Shown: positions 51,446-59,055 of the stretch, in pieces | Layout of the letters: each line of letters starts with the position of its first letter | Numbering within the stretch: position 1 is the stretch's first letter | DNA from: Paenibacillus sp. J31TS4 | Lineage (GTDB): Bacteria; Bacillota; Bacilli; Paenibacillales; NBRC-103111 | Direction of reading: 5' to 3' | NCBI RefSeq assembly: GCF_018403265.1 | Contig: NZ_BOSI01000002.1 | Coordinates: 124,001-188,000 of the forward strand | DNA length: 64,000 nucleotides | Translations under genes and position numbers: made by a program | Notes under the pieces: model-generated | What the model was told of the DNA's origin: nothing | Database searches by the model: none | What the model saw: the letters and a program-made list of their open reading frames with translations, nothing else

Positions 51446-52402
51446 TCAGCGGCCCATCTGAGAACAATATGCTTCAATAGTTCGGAGAAGCCCTTCCCGA
51501 AGAGTCACCACTGGCTCCCATCCCAGTAAAGTCCGGGCTTTGGTCAAACAAGGACGGCGCAGCTGAGGGTCATCCTGTGGCAGCGGATGGAAGGTGATTC
51601 TGCTGGAGGAACCGGTCAACTCCTTGACCAGATGGGCGATGTCAAGAATCGAGTACTCCGTGTCATTCCCTATATTGATAATTTGGCCATTCGCTGCATC
51701 CTTCTCCATCAGAGTGATCAGTCCGCGAATCGTATCGGTTACGTAACAAAAGGACCGGGTTTGGGAGCCGTTTCCGTATACCGTGATATCCTCTCCGTTC
51801 AATGCCTGCGTAACAAAGTTTGAGATGACGCGTCCGTCGTCGTTGCGTAGTCCCCCCGAATATGTGTTGAAGATCCTCGCTACCTTTACGGGCAGTTGAA
51901 TCTGGCGATGATATTCGTAGCAATAAACTTCCCCTAATCGTTTGGATTCGTCGTAACATGCCCTTGGACCCCATGTATTCACATTCCCTTTGTATTCCTC
52001 GGGCTGCGGATGCACCTCGGGGTCCCCATAGGCTTCACTGGTGCTTGCATAGACAAGCTTGGCTCCGTTCTTGGCGGCAAGTTCCAGCATATGGCTGGTT
52101 CCGGCTGTATTGGCTGCTATGGTGGCGAAGGGATTACGCTGGTAATCCCTAGGGGATGCGGGAGAGGCCAAGTGGTAGATCTCTTCAATCCCTTGTAATT
52201 CTTCCTGATGGAGGATAGAAGGCTTAGCAACATCAAGGGTCAGAAGAAGAAAGGACGGGTATCCGGAGATTTCGTGAAGATTCGAAGGTTTGCCCGAAGA
52301 GAAGTTGTCGATTCCGATCACTTTATGCCCGGCCGCCACCAGTTCTTTGGCTAAATGGGATCCCAGAAACCCTGCAGCTCCCGTAACTAAAATGTTCGTC
52401 AT
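51446..52402 (-). CDS. UDP-glucuronate decarboxylase (UDP-xylose synthase)-like SDR
   Basis: A 318-residue extended SDR that should convert UDP-glucuronate to UDP-xylose. The signature stretch Y-H-L-A-S-P-A-S-P-x-x-Y-Q-x-N-P near residue 78, the S-T-S-E-A-Y-G-D-P block and C-Y-D-E-S-K-R (catalytic Tyr and Lys) with P-V-K-V-A-R-I-F-N-T-Y are those of UXS enzymes. It lies beside GalU and a UDP-glucose dehydrogenase gene, which complete the route. Its start overlaps the galU 3' end by 80 bases, so expression is coupled to galU. Confidence 0.85.
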   Translation of the reverse strand: MTNILVTGAAGFLGSHLAKELVAAGHKVIGIDNFSSGKPSNLHEISGYPSFLLLTLDVAKPSILHQEELQGIEEIYHLASPASPRDYQRNPFATIAANTAGTSHMLELAAKNGAKLVYASTSEAYGDPEVHPQPEEYKGNVNTWGPRACYDESKRLGEVYCYEYHRQIQLPVKVARIFNTYSGGLRNDDGRVISNFVTQALNGEDITVYGNGSQTRSFCYVTDTIRGLITLMEKDAANGQIINIGNDTEYSILDIAHLVKELTGSSSRITFHPLPQDDPQLRRPCLTKARTLLGWEPVVTLREGLLRTIEAYCSQMGR

Positions 52403-53300
52403 CGCTATTCAACTCTTCTCTAGTGAGGGATTTTATTAGACCCGCGTCCATGTTGAAAAGATACTGCGCAAACTCTTCTTTAAGCTTCGCATGCTGCAGC
52501 GATTTTTCCACGGTTGCCTTCAAGTATCCTAATTTGTCACCGACATCATAGAATTTCCCCTCTGTCTCGTAAGCATAGATACGTTCTTGCCCTGCTAAAG
52601 TTTGCAGGGAGTCGGTCAGTTGAATCTCTCCATTCCGTCCCGGTGGCGTTGCCTCCAGAATATCGAAGATAGCCGGCTCCAAGATATATCGGCCCATCAT
52701 GGCATAGTTCGAAGGAGCGGGCGGAGCGGGCTTCTCGACAAGGGATTGGATTTCCATTAACCGCCGTCCCACCCGAATGCCCTCGACGATTCCGAACTTT
52801 TCGATCTCCGACCAAGGTACGCTTTCCACCGCGACAATCGGTCGCTCCAGCTCATTATAGGCGTCGATCAACTGTCTTGTTGCGTTCCATCTGCTATCGC
52901 CTACCATATCGCCAAGCATGACGGCAAATGGTTCCCCGCCGATTAAGGGGCGTGCACAGGCTATCGCATGACCGAGTCCTAGTGCTTGTTCTTGAATGAC
53001 AAATCGGAGGTTTATTCTCGCCAGCAGGTCATCCAGTTCTCCAGTAGCATCCGTAAGATTTTTGTGCATCAACACGGTTTCCAGCTCGCTGTTTCTTGTG
53101 AAATGCGCTTGAATTGCCTTCTTGTTCGGTCCGATGACGATGATAATCTCCTCGATTCCGGCTTCTGCTGCTTCTTCGACTACATATTGAAGGGCTGGTT
53201 TGTCTAGGATAGGAAGCAATTCTTTCGGAACCGCTTTGGTCGCCGGCAGGAAACGTGTCCCCCATCCCGCAGCCGGAATGATTGCCGTCTTTACCTTCAA
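52323..53300 (-). CDS. galU: UTP-glucose-1-phosphate uridylyltransferase
   Basis: Makes UDP-glucose. A 325-residue GalU with A-I-I-P-A-A-G-W-G-T-R-F-L-P-A-T-K-A, P-K-E-L-L-P-I-L-D-K-P, the Q-x-E/G-L-G-H-A motif and E-K-P-A-P. The start is TTG 53300 (M-K-V-K-T-A), after AGGAGGAGAG; the frame is open to 53360 but without a ribosome binding site. It runs ~27 codons past the usual end, out of frame over the decarboxylase gene's 5' end, so stop loss or a shifted stop is likely. The 254-base gap to the divergent ugd gene has no clear promoter by eye. Confidence 0.9.
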   Translation of the reverse strand: MKVKTAIIPAAGWGTRFLPATKAVPKELLPILDKPALQYVVEEAAEAGIEEIIIVIGPNKKAIQAHFTRNSELETVLMHKNLTDATGELDDLLARINLRFVIQEQALGLGHAIACARPLIGGEPFAVMLGDMVGDSRWNATRQLIDAYNELERPIVAVESVPWSEIEKFGIVEGIRVGRRLMEIQSLVEKPAPPAPSNYAMMGRYILEPAIFDILEATPPGRNGEIQLTDSLQTLAGQERIYAYETEGKFYDVGDKLGYLKATVEKSLQHAKLKEEFAQYLFNMDAGLIKSLTREELNSDDEHFSYGSCRVSGIPFSQRTGGGRA

Positions 53301-53554
53301 AATGGCTCTCCTCCTTTTTTCGAAGCGTTCTTGGAAGAGGACAAGGTGGCCTGTTACCACGGAATCTAGTCACGATTACCGATAGCATATGACAATCGTT
53401 CCTATCCGCTATAAACGAATTCACTATTCTCTTTTATTTGGACTTGGAGGGCGAGACAAGAGCCGATTTTGCTCCACCTGGGGGTTCGCCCGGGGAAGGG
53501 ACACCTTCCTCGCATAAACTAACGCATAAGCCACAGGGGGAGGTGGGAAATAGA

Positions 53555-54922
53555 ATGAAGATAGCGTGCATAGGCTCCGGTTACGTGGGAACCGTGACAG
53601 GTGCTGCGTTCGCGGCTCTGGGATACGATACGCTTATCATTGATTTGGACGGACGCAAGGTGGACCAGATTAATGAAGGAATCAGCCCGATCTATGAGCC
53701 CGGTCTGCAATCCCTATTAGCGGAAATATGCGGAAAAACCCTTCGAGCGTCGACTTCTTATCAGGATCTCGAAGGAGTTTCGCTTATCTTTATCTGTGTA
53801 GGCACGCCCTCCAAAGAGGATGGCTCCGCTGACCTTTCCTGGATAAAGCGGGCGGCGGAAGACATTGCACGCGTTCTCGATTCCCGTCAGCATACGACGA
53901 TTGTTCTGAAATCTACCGTTCCTGTTGGAACGGCTGATTTTTTCTCTCTCCTTGTGGAGAAGGAATCCGGCCTGCAGAGAGGGACTCAATTTTCGGTTGT
54001 CAGCAATCCAGAATTTTTAAGGGAAGGCTTTGCTCTCGGCGATTTTCTTTTCCCCGACCGTATTGTGGTAGGTGTGGAGGACGACAGGTCCCGGCAGAGA
54101 CTGAGAAGGCTATTTCAGCCTATCCTTGATAGGAATTATCCGGAAAAGCTATTCATGTACGGGGATGCTGACAAGCCGAAGCCCGTGTATTTTGAGACCG
54201 ACATCAAAAGCTCCGAGATGATCAAATATGTCTCCAATGCTTTTCTAGCCGTCAAGGTAAGTTACATTAACGAAGTAGCTCGCTTATGTGACAAGCTCGG
54301 TGCCAACGTGAAGGATGTTGCTTACGGGATGGGATTGGATACACGGATTGGGCCCAAATTTTTGCAGGTATCCGCCGGCTGGAGCGGAAGCTGCTTCCCA
54401 AAGGACACAATGGAATTACTGGCGACTAGCGGACGCTACGGTACCCGGATGGACATCGTCAGAGCGGCTGTTCAGTCAAATGAAGAAATGCATAGCTATT
54501 GCCTTGAAAAATTGCAAGCCATGCTGCTCAGTTTGAACGGAAAACGAATAGGAATTCTTGGTCTGACCTTTAAGCCGGATACGGACGATGCCCGAGCTAC
54601 TCAGGCCTCTTTCTTCATTAGGAATTTGCTTGAGATGGGTGCTCACGTCAGCGTTTACGATCCAAAAGGTATGCCTATGTTTCGGGCTTTAAATAAAGAG
54701 CTGCCGATTGCTTATTGTGAACGGGGGGAGGACACGGCGGTTCGTTCCGATGCTCTGCTGCTGTTGACGCACTGGGAAGAATTTTTGATGCTTCCGTGGC
54801 AAGAGATGGTTTGTACGATGAGGACCCCTCATCTTCTGGACACCCGCAATTGCTTGCCCGCTGCAAGGTTTCGCGCCATGGGGTACCGGTATCAGGGAGT
54901 TGGCATTCCCCTGGAGTCTTAA
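53555..54922 (+). CDS. UDP-glucose 6-dehydrogenase
   Basis: Oxidises UDP-glucose to UDP-glucuronate with two NAD+. 455 residues: Rossmann C-I-G-S-G-Y-V-G-T-V-T-G-A (~6-18), F-I-C-V-G-T-P, K-S-T-V-P-V-G-T, N-P-E-F-L-R-E-G, and active-site G-S-C-F-P-K-D (Cys). The end D-A-L-L-L-L-T-H-W-E is typical of the TuaD/Ugd class. GGGGGAGG lies 9 bases before ATG 53555. It is divergent from galU; product feeds the decarboxylase and possibly uronic-acid polymers. Confidence 0.9.
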   Translation: MKIACIGSGYVGTVTGAAFAALGYDTLIIDLDGRKVDQINEGISPIYEPGLQSLLAEICGKTLRASTSYQDLEGVSLIFICVGTPSKEDGSADLSWIKRAAEDIARVLDSRQHTTIVLKSTVPVGTADFFSLLVEKESGLQRGTQFSVVSNPEFLREGFALGDFLFPDRIVVGVEDDRSRQRLRRLFQPILDRNYPEKLFMYGDADKPKPVYFETDIKSSEMIKYVSNAFLAVKVSYINEVARLCDKLGANVKDVAYGMGLDTRIGPKFLQVSAGWSGSCFPKDTMELLATSGRYGTRMDIVRAAVQSNEEMHSYCLEKLQAMLLSLNGKRIGILGLTFKPDTDDARATQASFFIRNLLEMGAHVSVYDPKGMPMFRALNKELPIAYCERGEDTAVRSDALLLLTHWEEFLMLPWQEMVCTMRTPHLLDTRNCLPAARFRAMGYRYQGVGIPLES

Positions 54923-55043
54923 ATGGAAATGGGAACGTGGACAGAGACCAGGAAGAAAGCTTCTGCATATCGTATCGAAGGACTTCTTAGACTACTTCAT
55001 AGACTTTCGTCTGTCATACAGAATGCAGGAAGGAGGACCGCAA

Positions 55044-55331
55044 GTGGAACGCAAAATTACGCGGGCCATTCATTATATGGCGAATTCTCATTTGCATCTC
55101 GCCCGCCTGCTCGAAGCTAAGCGCAGCGAGGCGGAGCAGGCGGCACGGCTGCTGATCGCCATCCCGCACGACAAGAATGCCGATCCGGACGGGATGATGG
55201 AGCAGTCGATGGTGGTAGCCAAGAGCGTGGGTGGATACTTGAACAGTCTGGCGGACCTGGAATTCGCCTTGGCGGACAATCTGGCCTTCGTGATCAAGGA
55301 GCTGAATCAGGAGGAAGAGGACGACGATTGA
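55044..55331 (+). CDS. Small helical protein of unknown function, first of three
   Basis: A 95-residue acidic, wholly helical protein with no Cys and an acidic end (E-E-E-D-D-D). It begins M-E-R-K-I-T-R-A-I-H-Y-M-A-N-S-H. GTG 55044 has AAGGAGG 9 bases upstream; the frame is open to 54900 but overlaps ugd. Family not recognised. The next two genes look like relatives in composition and size, and the three are probably co-transcribed. Confidence 0.55.
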   Translation: MERKITRAIHYMANSHLHLARLLEAKRSEAEQAARLLIAIPHDKNADPDGMMEQSMVVAKSVGGYLNSLADLEFALADNLAFVIKELNQEEEDDD

Positions 55332-55412
55332 AACCGGGGGCGCAGACGGACGGGAGAAGCGAGGCGGAACCCACCGGCTGCGCCGGTTAGCGGGAGGAGA
55401 GGGGGAGCCTGA

Positions 55413-55736
55413 TTGAACCGGAAAGACGAGATGCTGCGCATTCTCGAAGCGGCAGTCAGCATTCAGAAGCAGGTAGCGGGAATTCTGGAGGCCAAGGTGG
55501 TGGAGGCGGACAAATCGCAAAGCTGGATCCTGCGCCACATCCGGCCGGAGGCGTTCGACAGCTCTGAGACGTTCCACCGCCGCTCCATCGAGATCCACGA
55601 ATCGATCATCGAGACGATCGATGGGCTGACCAAGATGGAGCAGGGGCTGGCCCGCAATCTGAAGGAGCTGCTGGACCGCGGCGAGCCCGAGCAGGGCGGC
55701 GGCTTCGGAGATATGTTCGGAGGCGGCGGTGACTGA
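55413..55736 (+). CDS. Small helical protein of unknown function, second of three
   Basis: A 107-residue helical protein starting at TTG with GGAGGAGAGGGGGAG upstream. Amphipathic helices (I-L-E-A-A-V-S-I-Q-K-Q-V, E-I-H-E-S-I-I-E-T-I-D-G-L) suggest a coiled-coil oligomer; the end is Gly/Asp-rich (F-G-D-M-F-G-G-G-G-D). The third gene begins at GTG 8 bases before its stop. No family recognised. Confidence 0.55.
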   Translation: MNRKDEMLRILEAAVSIQKQVAGILEAKVVEADKSQSWILRHIRPEAFDSSETFHRRSIEIHESIIETIDGLTKMEQGLARNLKELLDRGEPEQGGGFGDMFGGGGD

Positions 55737-56049
55737 TCCCCGGCTGGTGCAGCGAGAGAACGAGCTTCGCCTCGAGCTGCTCGAATCGCTTGCGCGAAGC
55801 CAGCGGGCGCTGGCTTCGCTCATCGAGACGGCCGCTGCGGCCGGTCTGGGTGCACCGGAGGGGGCGGGAACTCTCCTCGCCAATGCCGAAGCGCTGTGCC
55901 GCTATCAGCTGGTGCTGGCGGGGAAGATAGCCGGGCACCGGCTGCGCCGTGTGTTCCGCAGCCGGCCAGGCCGGATATGGCTCCGGCGCGGGCTCTGCCC
56001 CGGCAGGCGGGGCGGCAGAGCAGAGGCGGGCGGCTGCGAGCCGGAGTGA
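55729..56049 (+). CDS. Small helical protein of unknown function, third of three, possibly truncated by repeat DNA
   Basis: A 106-residue frame overlapping the second gene by 8 bases. Residues 1-65 are helical (E-N-E-L-R-L-E-L-L-E-S-L-A-R-S). From about residue 70 the sequence is Arg/Gly-rich and unlike protein, and its stop lies in the first unit of the repeat array. The original gene probably ended elsewhere; the array may have replaced its end. Confidence 0.45.
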   Translation: MTDPRLVQRENELRLELLESLARSQRALASLIETAAAAGLGAPEGAGTLLANAEALCRYQLVLAGKIAGHRLRRVFRSRPGRIWLRRGLCPGRRGGRAEAGGCEPE

Positions 56050-56275
56050 GCGCGGACGGCGTGCCGCGAAGGCGAGCGGCGGGGCCGGGAGCCTGGCGGC
56101 TCTGAGTGAGCAAGCGCGGAGGGTGCCGCGGAGGCGATTGGCGTGGCTAGAGGCTGGCGACGAGCGGAGTGAGCGAGCACTGAAGGCGTGCCGCGGAGGA
56201 GAGCGGCGATACGCGGAGTCTGGCGGCGTGCGTAGTGAGCGTGTGCGGACGGCATGCCGCGGAGCCCGGCCGCAC
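56044..56275 (+). repeat. Four imperfect ~60-66-bp repeats
   Basis: GAGTGAGC (or TAGTGAGC) recurs at about 56044, 56104, 56167 and 56233, each followed by a GCGGACGGCGTGCCGCGG-like core. Spacing is about 60-66 bases. Similar repeats occur as extragenic arrays in Paenibacillus genomes (recollection, unverified). The 313-base gap 56050-56363 holds these repeats and the next hairpin only. Confidence 0.65.
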
Positions 56276-56305
56276 GCTCAGCTGCTGGGAGCGGATACGC
56301 GAACG

Positions 56306-56333
56306 AGGCCGCCGGGAATTTTCCCGGCGGCCT
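56306..56333. terminator. Palindromic bidirectional terminator
   Basis: Perfect 13-bp inverted repeat AGGCCGCCGGGAA/TTCCCGGCGGCCT around TT, lying between convergent genes. Confidence 0.8.
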
Positions 56334-56363
56334 TTCGCCGCAGTCCGAGCCACTGCGCCGGCG

Positions 56364-57377
56364 TTAGACGCCAGTCCAGCGGACAAGCACGCCCGCTTGC
56401 ACCAGGCCACCGCCAAAGCCGTACAGGGCGACCAGATCCCCGTCTCGGAGCCGGCCTTCCTGGGCAGCATCCACCAGCGCCAGCGGGATAGAGGCAGCGG
56501 AGGTGTTGCCGTACCGCTCCATGCTCGTAAGCGTACGTTCCATCGGGAAACCGAGGCGGTCCGTAATCGCCTCCACGATGCGCAGATTGGCACTGTGCGG
56601 CACGAACCAGTCGAGGTTCTGAACGGAGACTCCCGCTCCTGCCAAAAGCTCCCTCGTTCCTCCGGGTACCGTCGAAACCGCCCACTTGTATACCTCGCGG
56701 CCGTTCTGCACTATCGTCCCCGGCTGGTTTGCGCTCTGTCCCTGCTCGGCCAGCAAGCCGGACAAGCCGGTCCGGTACAGCATCCGGCCGCCGCTTCCGT
56801 CCGAGGAGAGACAGGCGGAGAGGAAACGGTCGCCGGAGCTGTCCGCCTCTACGAGCGCGGCGCCCGCACCGTCTCCGAACAGGATGCAGGTCGTCCGGTC
56901 CGTATAATCGGTCACCTTGGACATGGTGTCCGAAGCGACGACCAGCACCTTACGGTGCATCCCGGCCTTGATGAGGCCGTGGGCCAGATGCAGACCGTAG
57001 ACGAAGCCTGCGCATGTTGCGTTCAAATCCAGCGCGCCCGCCGCGCGAATGCCAAAATGCTGCTGCACCAGGCAGGCGACGCCCGGCAGCGGATAATCGG
57101 GCGTATGCGTGCACGCCAGAATGAGATCGACATCCGTTACGTCCTTGCCGCTGCGGCGCATCAGATCCTGGGTGGCGGCGACCGCCAGATGACTGGCGAA
57201 CTCCCCTTCAGCAGCGATCCGGCGTTCACGGATACCCGTGCGCTGGACGATCCATTCGTCACTGGTGTCGACGATGCGCTCCAGATCGCCGTTCGTGAGA
57301 ATGCGTTCCGGTACATAGCTCCCCCAAGCTGTGATGGCGGCTCCTGCAGTGGGAGAAGAAGTAGATACGAAGCTCAT
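56364..57377 (-). CDS. fabH: 3-oxoacyl-ACP synthase III (FabH) paralogue
   Basis: Starts fatty-acid synthesis by condensing an acyl-CoA with malonyl-ACP. 337 residues with the Cys-His-Asn triad: C122 in N-A-T-C-A-G-F, H261 in V-P-H-S-A-N-L-R-I and N291 in Y-G-N-T-S-A-A-S. The usual G-x-G-S-Y-V-P start (W-G-S-Y-V-P-E-R-I-L-T-N) and D-T-S-D-E-W-I are present; the ~14 leading residues are extra. It stands alone, not in the fabHD-G operon, so it is probably a second isozyme, possibly for branched-chain primers. AAAAGGAG precedes the ATG. Confidence 0.9.
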   Translation of the reverse strand: MSFVSTSSPTAGAAITAWGSYVPERILTNGDLERIVDTSDEWIVQRTGIRERRIAAEGEFASHLAVAATQDLMRRSGKDVTDVDLILACTHTPDYPLPGVACLVQQHFGIRAAGALDLNATCAGFVYGLHLAHGLIKAGMHRKVLVVASDTMSKVTDYTDRTTCILFGDGAGAALVEADSSGDRFLSACLSSDGSGGRMLYRTGLSGLLAEQGQSANQPGTIVQNGREVYKWAVSTVPGGTRELLAGAGVSVQNLDWFVPHSANLRIVEAITDRLGFPMERTLTSMERYGNTSAASIPLALVDAAQEGRLRDGDLVALYGFGGGLVQAGVLVRWTGV

Positions 57378-57408
57378 GGCGTCATCTCCTTTTAATTATT
57401 ATCAGCTA

Positions 57409-57425
57409 TTAGTACCAGGTCATAA
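57409..57425 (-). promoter_or_regulatory. FapR-box-like site upstream of fabH
   Basis: On the minus strand TTATGACCTGGTACTAA differs at two positions from a symmetric TTAGTACCTGGTACTAA-type site. It lies 32-48 bases before the fabH ATG, where FapR would block transcription when malonyl-CoA is scarce. Confidence 0.5.
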
Positions 57426-57656
57426 TTCATAAGTTAACGATAGCCGATCCAGCGACTTTCGTCAAGCCTGCTTGGCTTATGAGGCTGCGACGCTTGCTGA
57501 CCGTCAGGAAACGCTCGCTTGTTGCGGCCGAGTCTCGCCTTTGGAGAAGAAAGGCAATGCCCGAAGGAGTATATCAGACTGGAAGGAGAAGCAAGCTATA
57601 CCGAGGCGGATCCAAATCACAATCCAAATCCACATCAAGAATGGAGTGCTCTAACG

Positions 57657-58367
57657 ATGAGAAGCGAAAACCGATTGCGCGCTGGTGCCGGTCTTCTCCT
57701 GGCGTCGGCCGTACTTGCGTTATCTCTGACCGGGTGCGGAAGAGAAGTGCGGCAGGGAGCGAACGACGTCAACCACAAGGGGATGCAGCAGGCCAAGCCG
57801 TTTGGGGCGAACCAGACGGACAATCTGCAGCGCATCGTGCCGGCTCCGACATCGGTCCCGTACCAGATGAACGAGCGGGCGAACGAGCGGATGCGGTCGA
57901 TGTCCGACGGCCGGATGGAGATGAGCCAGCAGGCGGCGGACGCCGTCGCCAGCCTGGATGAAGTCAAGTCGGCCAACGTCGTGCTGACGAACAACAATGC
58001 CTATGCCGCCGTCGTGCTGCATTATGGCTCTACGCTGACCAATGTGCCGCAAGCCCAGGGGCAGCATTCTCCCGTCATCGGGGACGTGGCGCCGCAGGTG
58101 AAGCAGAAGATCGCCGAGAAGATAAAAGCCGTAGACCCTTCCATCCGGGACGTCTATGTATCCGCCAACCCGGATTTCGTCGAGAGAATGAGCGTGTATG
58201 CGCAGGATGTCCGCAGCGGCCGGCCGCTGTCGGGCTTCATTCGGGAATTCAGCACGATGGTCGAGCGGCTGTTCCCGACTCAGGCGTCGGCGCCTGGCGC
58301 CACTCCGGCGGCACCCCAGCCGCCGAACACAATGCCGAATCCCCATATGGGGCACCCTGGCAAATAA
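57657..58367 (+). CDS. YhcN/YlaJ-type sporulation lipoprotein
   Basis: A 236-residue exported lipoprotein: basic start, hydrophobic helix and lipobox L-T-G-C at residues 24-27. The YhcN/YlaJ pattern is seen in S-Q-Q-A-A-D-A-V-A-S-L-D-E-V-K-S-A-N-V-V, followed by I-A-E-K-I-K-A-V-D-P-S-I-R-D-V-Y-V-S-A-N-P-D-F. The end is Pro-rich. Homologues are in the inner spore membrane and affect germination or outgrowth. ATG 57657 has GGAGTG 10 bases upstream; the frame is open to 57519 without a start signal. Confidence 0.8.
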   Translation: MRSENRLRAGAGLLLASAVLALSLTGCGREVRQGANDVNHKGMQQAKPFGANQTDNLQRIVPAPTSVPYQMNERANERMRSMSDGRMEMSQQAADAVASLDEVKSANVVLTNNNAYAAVVLHYGSTLTNVPQAQGQHSPVIGDVAPQVKQKIAEKIKAVDPSIRDVYVSANPDFVERMSVYAQDVRSGRPLSGFIREFSTMVERLFPTQASAPGATPAAPQPPNTMPNPHMGHPGK

Positions 58368-58375
58368 CGAGCAAG

Positions 58376-58411
58376 TCGAAAAGGCGGAGTCTCCAGGCTC
58401 CGCCTTTTCGA
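58376..58411 (+). terminator. Terminator after the YhcN-like gene
   Basis: Perfect 14-bp stem TCGAAAAGGCGGAG/CTCCGCCTTTTCGA (58376-58389 with 58398-58411). Confidence 0.85.
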
Positions 58412-58496
58412 CTGCCGATCCGCCGGTTTATGGCCCATATGGCCGCCGCCCGTGGGCGGACACGATTTCGAGCATGTCGTCGATCTTCTTTACTAA

Positions 58497-58582
58497 ATCA
58501 AAAAAACTTGATCTATAGATTGACCGCCCGCTTTTGGGAGTGCTAATGTTAGAACACGGAAATACATCAAAAAGTTTTGATG
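58497..58582 (+). promoter_or_regulatory. ars promoter region with two ArsR-like operators
   Basis: ATCAA-N6-TTGAT (58497-58512) and CATCAAAA-AG-TTTTGATG (58565-58582) flank a candidate promoter TTGACC (58520-58525), 18 bases, TAATGT (58544-58549). The second dyad is a perfect 8-bp palindrome. ArsR-type repressors bind such ATCAA/TTGAT dyads. The remaining ~100 bases to arsR hold no other visible feature. Confidence 0.6.
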
Positions 58583-58685
58583 AATGGGAAATAAGTGGAC
58601 CGCGATTCTGGCCGTCTGGAACCGGTCAGCGGCCTAGCCGGACATCATTGTCCGCACCTGCTGCCAGGGAAAGGAGGACGACGAG

Positions 58686-59042
58686 TTGAAGGAATGCATA
58701 CCGCTGCGCACGAAGAGTGCGCCGCCGCCTCCGCTGGATGGGTATGAGCAGAAGTTCAAGGCGCTAGCGGATCAGAAACGGCTGCTGATTCTCTATGAGC
58801 TGTGCCAGCGGGGGACGACCTGCGTCTGCGATCTGACCGACATTGTCGGGATGCCGCAGTCCAAGCTGTCCTATCATCTCAGAATCTTGCTCGACGCCGG
58901 GCTGATTACGAAGGAAACAAGGGGAACCTGGAGCCATTACGCGCTCAATCCGGACGAAATCGGAGGTTTGCTGTCCGAGCAGCTATGCTGCCTCTTCCGG
59001 CCCGCCGGTACGGTATCCTCGCGAGCTAGCTGCTGCAAGTAA
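58686..59042 (+). CDS. arsR: ArsR-family arsenite-responsive repressor
   Basis: A 118-residue winged-helix repressor. The As(III) site is C46-V-C48 in T-C-V-C-D-L, the recognition helix [11 protein letters not shown] (~58-68). Extra C-terminal cysteines (C101, C102, C116, C117) may supply the third ligand. TTG 58686 is preceded by AAGGAGGACG. Represses the operon until arsenite binds; the two dyads upstream are its likely sites. arsB follows after 13 bases. Confidence 0.9.
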   Translation: MKECIPLRTKSAPPPPLDGYEQKFKALADQKRLLILYELCQRGTTCVCDLTDIVGMPQSKLSYHLRILLDAGLITKETRGTWSHYALNPDEIGGLLSEQLCCLFRPAGTVSSRASCCK

Positions 59043-59055
59043 ATTGGGGGACGTT

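Noticed and set aside
53370-53400. Sigma-K -10 (CATATGCTA) on the minus strand for galU
   Set aside because: No AC -35 at 16-17 bases upstream.
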